This document shows, piece after piece, positions 7,312 through 8,672 of a DNA stretch of 8,672 nucleotides. The stretch comes from JBKEDH01 sp047975295 (lineage in GTDB: Bacteria; Bacteroidota; Bacteroidia; Flavobacteriales; Flavobacteriaceae), in contig JBKEDH010000149.1 of the NCBI GenBank assembly GCA_047975295.1, positions 1-8,672 on the forward strand, written 5' to 3'. The notes under the pieces were generated by a model, which searched no databases, was not told the origin of the DNA, and saw only the letters and a list, made by a program, of their open reading frames with translations. The position numbers and the translations under genes were made by a program. The stretch's first letter is position 1, and each line of letters begins with the position of its first letter.

Positions 7312-8670
7312 ATGAGTACAAGACGAGATTTTATAAAAAAGACGGCTATAGCCGGAGCAGGTATGGCGGTATTGCCCAATCTATCATTTGGGATAGGCAA
7401 AGGAGGGGCAGCCGATAAATTACGTGTTGGTATGATAGGTGTTGGACTTCGAGGCACCAATCATTTAAATAATTTATTAAGGCGAGACGATGTGTTGTTA
7501 ACGGCCATTTGCGATATAGACTCCAATAGAATCTCGATTGCCCAAGATTTAATTACCAAATCGGGACAGAAAAAAGCACAGGTATTTGGTAAAAACGAAT
7601 ACGATTACCGCAATTTACTGGCTTCGAAAGATGTTGATGCTGTAATTATATCCACTCCATGGCTATGGCATACCCGTATGGCCAAAGATGCTATGCGTGC
7701 AGGAAAGTTTACGGGATTGGAAGTGTCGGCTGCCAATACCATGGAAGAATGCTGGGATTTGGTAAACGTACATGAAGAGACCGGAACGCATCTAATGCTT
7801 TTGGAAAACGTAAACTATCGTCGCGATGTTATGGCGGTACTTAATATGGTAAAACAAAATGTGTTTGGCGAATTGGTGCATTTTAGATGTGGCTACCAAC
7901 ACGATTTGCGTTTTGTAAAACTGAACGACGGAAAAACAGCATATGGCAAAGGTGTAGAATTTGGTGAAAAAGGAATTTCAGAGTCTGCTTGGCGTACGCA
8001 ACACTCTTTGTTGCGCAATGCCGATGTATATCCAACCCATGGTGTGGGACCCATAGCAGCCATGTGCGATATTAACCGGGGTAATCGTTTTACATCAATT
8101 AGTTCAAATGCATCAAAAGGAATTGGTTTGCATAATTATATTGTAGAGCATGGTGGAGCCAATCACCCCAATGCCAAGCTAAGGTTTAAGCAAGGCGATG
8201 TAATAACGTCAACTATTGAAACTGCCAATGGCGAAACCATAATAGTAACCCACGATTGTAATTTACCACGGCCATATTCATTAGGTTTTAGGGTGCAAGG
8301 AGCAAAAGGGTTATGGGAAAAAGATGGTGATAGAATATATGTTGAAGGCGTATCGAAACCACATAGATGGGACGATTCGAAAGAATGGTTGGAGAAGTAC
8401 GACCACCCTTTATGGAAAAAATATGCCGAAAAAGCTACGGGAGCAGGCCATGGAGGTATGGATTTCTTTGTAGATCAAGCATTTGTAGAATCGGCCAAAG
8501 CTAATATAGCACCACCTATGGATGCCTACGATGCAGCAGCGTGGAGTGCCGTAACACCATTGTCGGAATTATCTATAGAAAATAACGGCGAACCACAGGA
8601 TTTTCCCGATTTTACCCGAGGAAACTGGATTAAACGTAAGCCTTATAACTGGATAAAAGATACGTATTGA
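7312..8670 (+). CDS. GH109-family NAD-dependent glycosidase (alpha-N-acetylgalactosaminidase-like), Tat-exported
   Basis: This 452-residue protein resembles, along nearly its whole length, the Elizabethkingia meningoseptica alpha-N-acetylgalactosaminidase that founded GH109, as I recall its sequence. GH109 enzymes have a Gfo/Idh/MocA fold and cleave glycosides with retention by oxidising C3 with bound NAD, eliminating the aglycone, adding water and re-reducing. A Tat signal is clear: TRRDFIK (3-9), then a hydrophobic stretch to about residue 27. The NAD motif is GVGLRG (43-48). The EKP motif of ordinary family dehydrogenases is replaced by LEVSA (136-140), as in GH109. E165 (LLENVNYRRD), Y195 and H197 (GYQHDLR), and Y240 and H243 (YPTHGVGP) occupy the active-site positions I recall for the family. 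Other conserved blocks are HRWD (351-354), YDHPLWKK (363-370) and GAGHGGMD (377-384). The gene is complete, with TGA at 8668-8670. The exact substrate is unproven; other N-acetylhexosaminides or related sugars are possible. Confidence 0.9.
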   Translation: MSTRRDFIKKTAIAGAGMAVLPNLSFGIGKGGAADKLRVGMIGVGLRGTNHLNNLLRRDDVLLTAICDIDSNRISIAQDLITKSGQKKAQVFGKNEYDYRNLLASKDVDAVIISTPWLWHTRMAKDAMRAGKFTGLEVSAANTMEECWDLVNVHEETGTHLMLLENVNYRRDVMAVLNMVKQNVFGELVHFRCGYQHDLRFVKLNDGKTAYGKGVEFGEKGISESAWRTQHSLLRNADVYPTHGVGPIAAMCDINRGNRFTSISSNASKGIGLHNYIVEHGGANHPNAKLRFKQGDVITSTIETANGETIIVTHDCNLPRPYSLGFRVQGAKGLWEKDGDRIYVEGVSKPHRWDDSKEWLEKYDHPLWKKYAEKATGAGHGGMDFFVDQAFVESAKANIAPPMDAYDAAAWSAVTPLSELSIENNGEPQDFPDFTRGNWIKRKPYNWIKDTY

Positions 8671-8672
8671 TT

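Overview
The window looks like chromosomal DNA from a member of the Bacteroidota, most likely a flavobacterium (Flavobacteriia). The sequence is AT-rich. The tRNA gene does not encode its CCA end and is preceded by an exact Bacteroidota-type -7 box (TAnnTTTG). The genes lack Shine-Dalgarno sequences. The central gene is a one-protein hybrid two-component system of the kind that is almost specific to this phylum.

Layout. Positions 1-160 hold a promoter, a tRNA-Arg(UCU) gene and a hairpin terminator. Positions 163-492 are AT-rich DNA with no gene I can support. Positions 493-654 are a 162-bp MITE-like element with 16-bp perfect terminal inverted repeats, flanked by TAA on both sides. It ends nine bases before the first large gene. 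Two overlapping genes on the + strand follow (664-2346 and 2339-2959): a GMC-family FAD sugar/alcohol dehydrogenase and its small 'gluconate 2-dehydrogenase subunit 3' partner, which carries a Tat signal and a lipobox. A 1368-residue hybrid sensor kinase/AraC regulator lies on the - strand (2956-7062) and meets the small subunit tail to tail with a 4-base overlap. After a 249-bp divergent intergenic region comes a complete gene at 7312-8670. It encodes a Tat-exported, NAD-dependent glycosidase of family GH109 (alpha-N-acetylgalactosaminidase-like, Gfo/Idh/MocA fold).

How they may work together (inference). The regulator's periplasmic double propeller would sense a carbohydrate, and its AraC domain would switch on the neighbouring genes. 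The two effectors act on sugars by redox chemistry: GH109 enzymes cleave glycosides through transient oxidation at C3 with bound NAD, and some GMC/subunit-3 dehydrogenases oxidise sugars or glycosides, in some cases at C3. Both effectors appear to be exported folded by Tat with cofactor already loaded; the GMC enzyme has no signal of its own and would be carried by its partner. No SusC/SusD pair, sulfatase or classical glycoside hydrolase is in the window, so any larger polysaccharide utilisation locus would lie to the right. I see no CRISPR array, phage gene or intact insertion sequence. The genes belong to known families; what is worth following up is their combination and the mobile element upstream of the dehydrogenase.
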